Origin: a virus
Virus record (IMG/VR): IMGVR_UViG_3300017708_002368
Coordinates: 1 to 24,459 of that record
Direction: 5' to 3' (one strand)
Length of the DNA: 24,459 bases
Below, in pieces: positions 24,415-24,459 of this stretch; position 1 is the stretch's first letter, and every line of letters begins with the position of its first letter. Position numbers and translations under genes: made by a program. A model generated the notes under the pieces. It did no database searches. It was given only the letters and a program-made list of their open reading frames with translations, and was not told where the DNA came from.

Positions 24415-24459
24415 TATGTAGCTTCCTGATTAATTGTAGCTAATGCTATACCATTTCTC
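24414..24459 (-). CDS. C-terminal end of an upstream gene
   Basis: A frame entering from the right edge runs 14 codons (RNGIALATINQEAT) and stops at a TAA that shares one base with the ATG of the LamG gene (TAATG). That arrangement matches the tight coupling elsewhere in this cluster and makes a real coding end likely. No function can be read from so few residues. Confidence 0.45.
   Translation of the reverse strand, partial: RNGIALATINQEAT

Overview
This AT-rich window reads as a piece of the genome of a tailed phage with a contractile, T4-like (myovirus) tail, probably an uncultured marine or aquatic one. All convincing genes lie on the minus strand, so gene order runs from high to low coordinates. 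They are tightly packed: gaps are a few to about 65 bases, and stop/start overlaps of the TAATG and ATGA kind occur. Nothing indicates a cellular genome: there is no tRNA, rRNA, IS element or CRISPR array. Shine-Dalgarno-like sequences are mostly weak or absent. Together with a Cys-dependent murein-enzyme domain that I associate with phages and prophages of Bacteroidota, this makes a Bacteroidota host plausible but unproven.

Layout in transcription order. (1) 24459-22208, accessory virion proteins: the end of an unknown gene, a LamG/concanavalin-like adhesin, a small unknown protein, a glycine/serine/threonine-rich fibre-like protein and a short coiled-coil protein. (2) 22141-19588: tail sheath (gp18-like) and tail tube (gp19-like). 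(3) 19534-18520: a gp26-like baseplate-hub/tail-assembly protein followed by a coding region in the +1 frame. That region has no usual start codon where its protein-like sequence begins, so it looks like a programmed-frameshift tail chaperone just upstream of the tape measure. (4) 18495-15322: tape measure. (5) 15288-3816, baseplate: a small unknown protein, a 946-residue protein with internal repeats and a gp48/gp54-like end, a gp53-like LysM protein, two very large paralogous hub proteins carrying different wall-degrading domains, and a protein with four cysteines in a HiPIP-like spacing. (6) 3792-1, replication and recombination: a reduced family A DNA polymerase, an unknown 155-residue protein, a gp32-type single-strand binding protein, a UvsX/RecA-type recombinase and the start of another gene.

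The tail proteins form one machine. The tube polymerises on the hub and tape measure, the sheath contracts around it, and the hub proteins carry enzymes to open the cell wall. The replication block follows the last baseplate gene after only 23 bases. The observations I rate highest are the +1 frameshift arrangement, the duplicated hub with exchanged C-terminal enzymes, the small polymerase with an apparently dead proofreading domain, and a recurrent TATTTATAAT-like element before virion genes that is not found before the replication genes.
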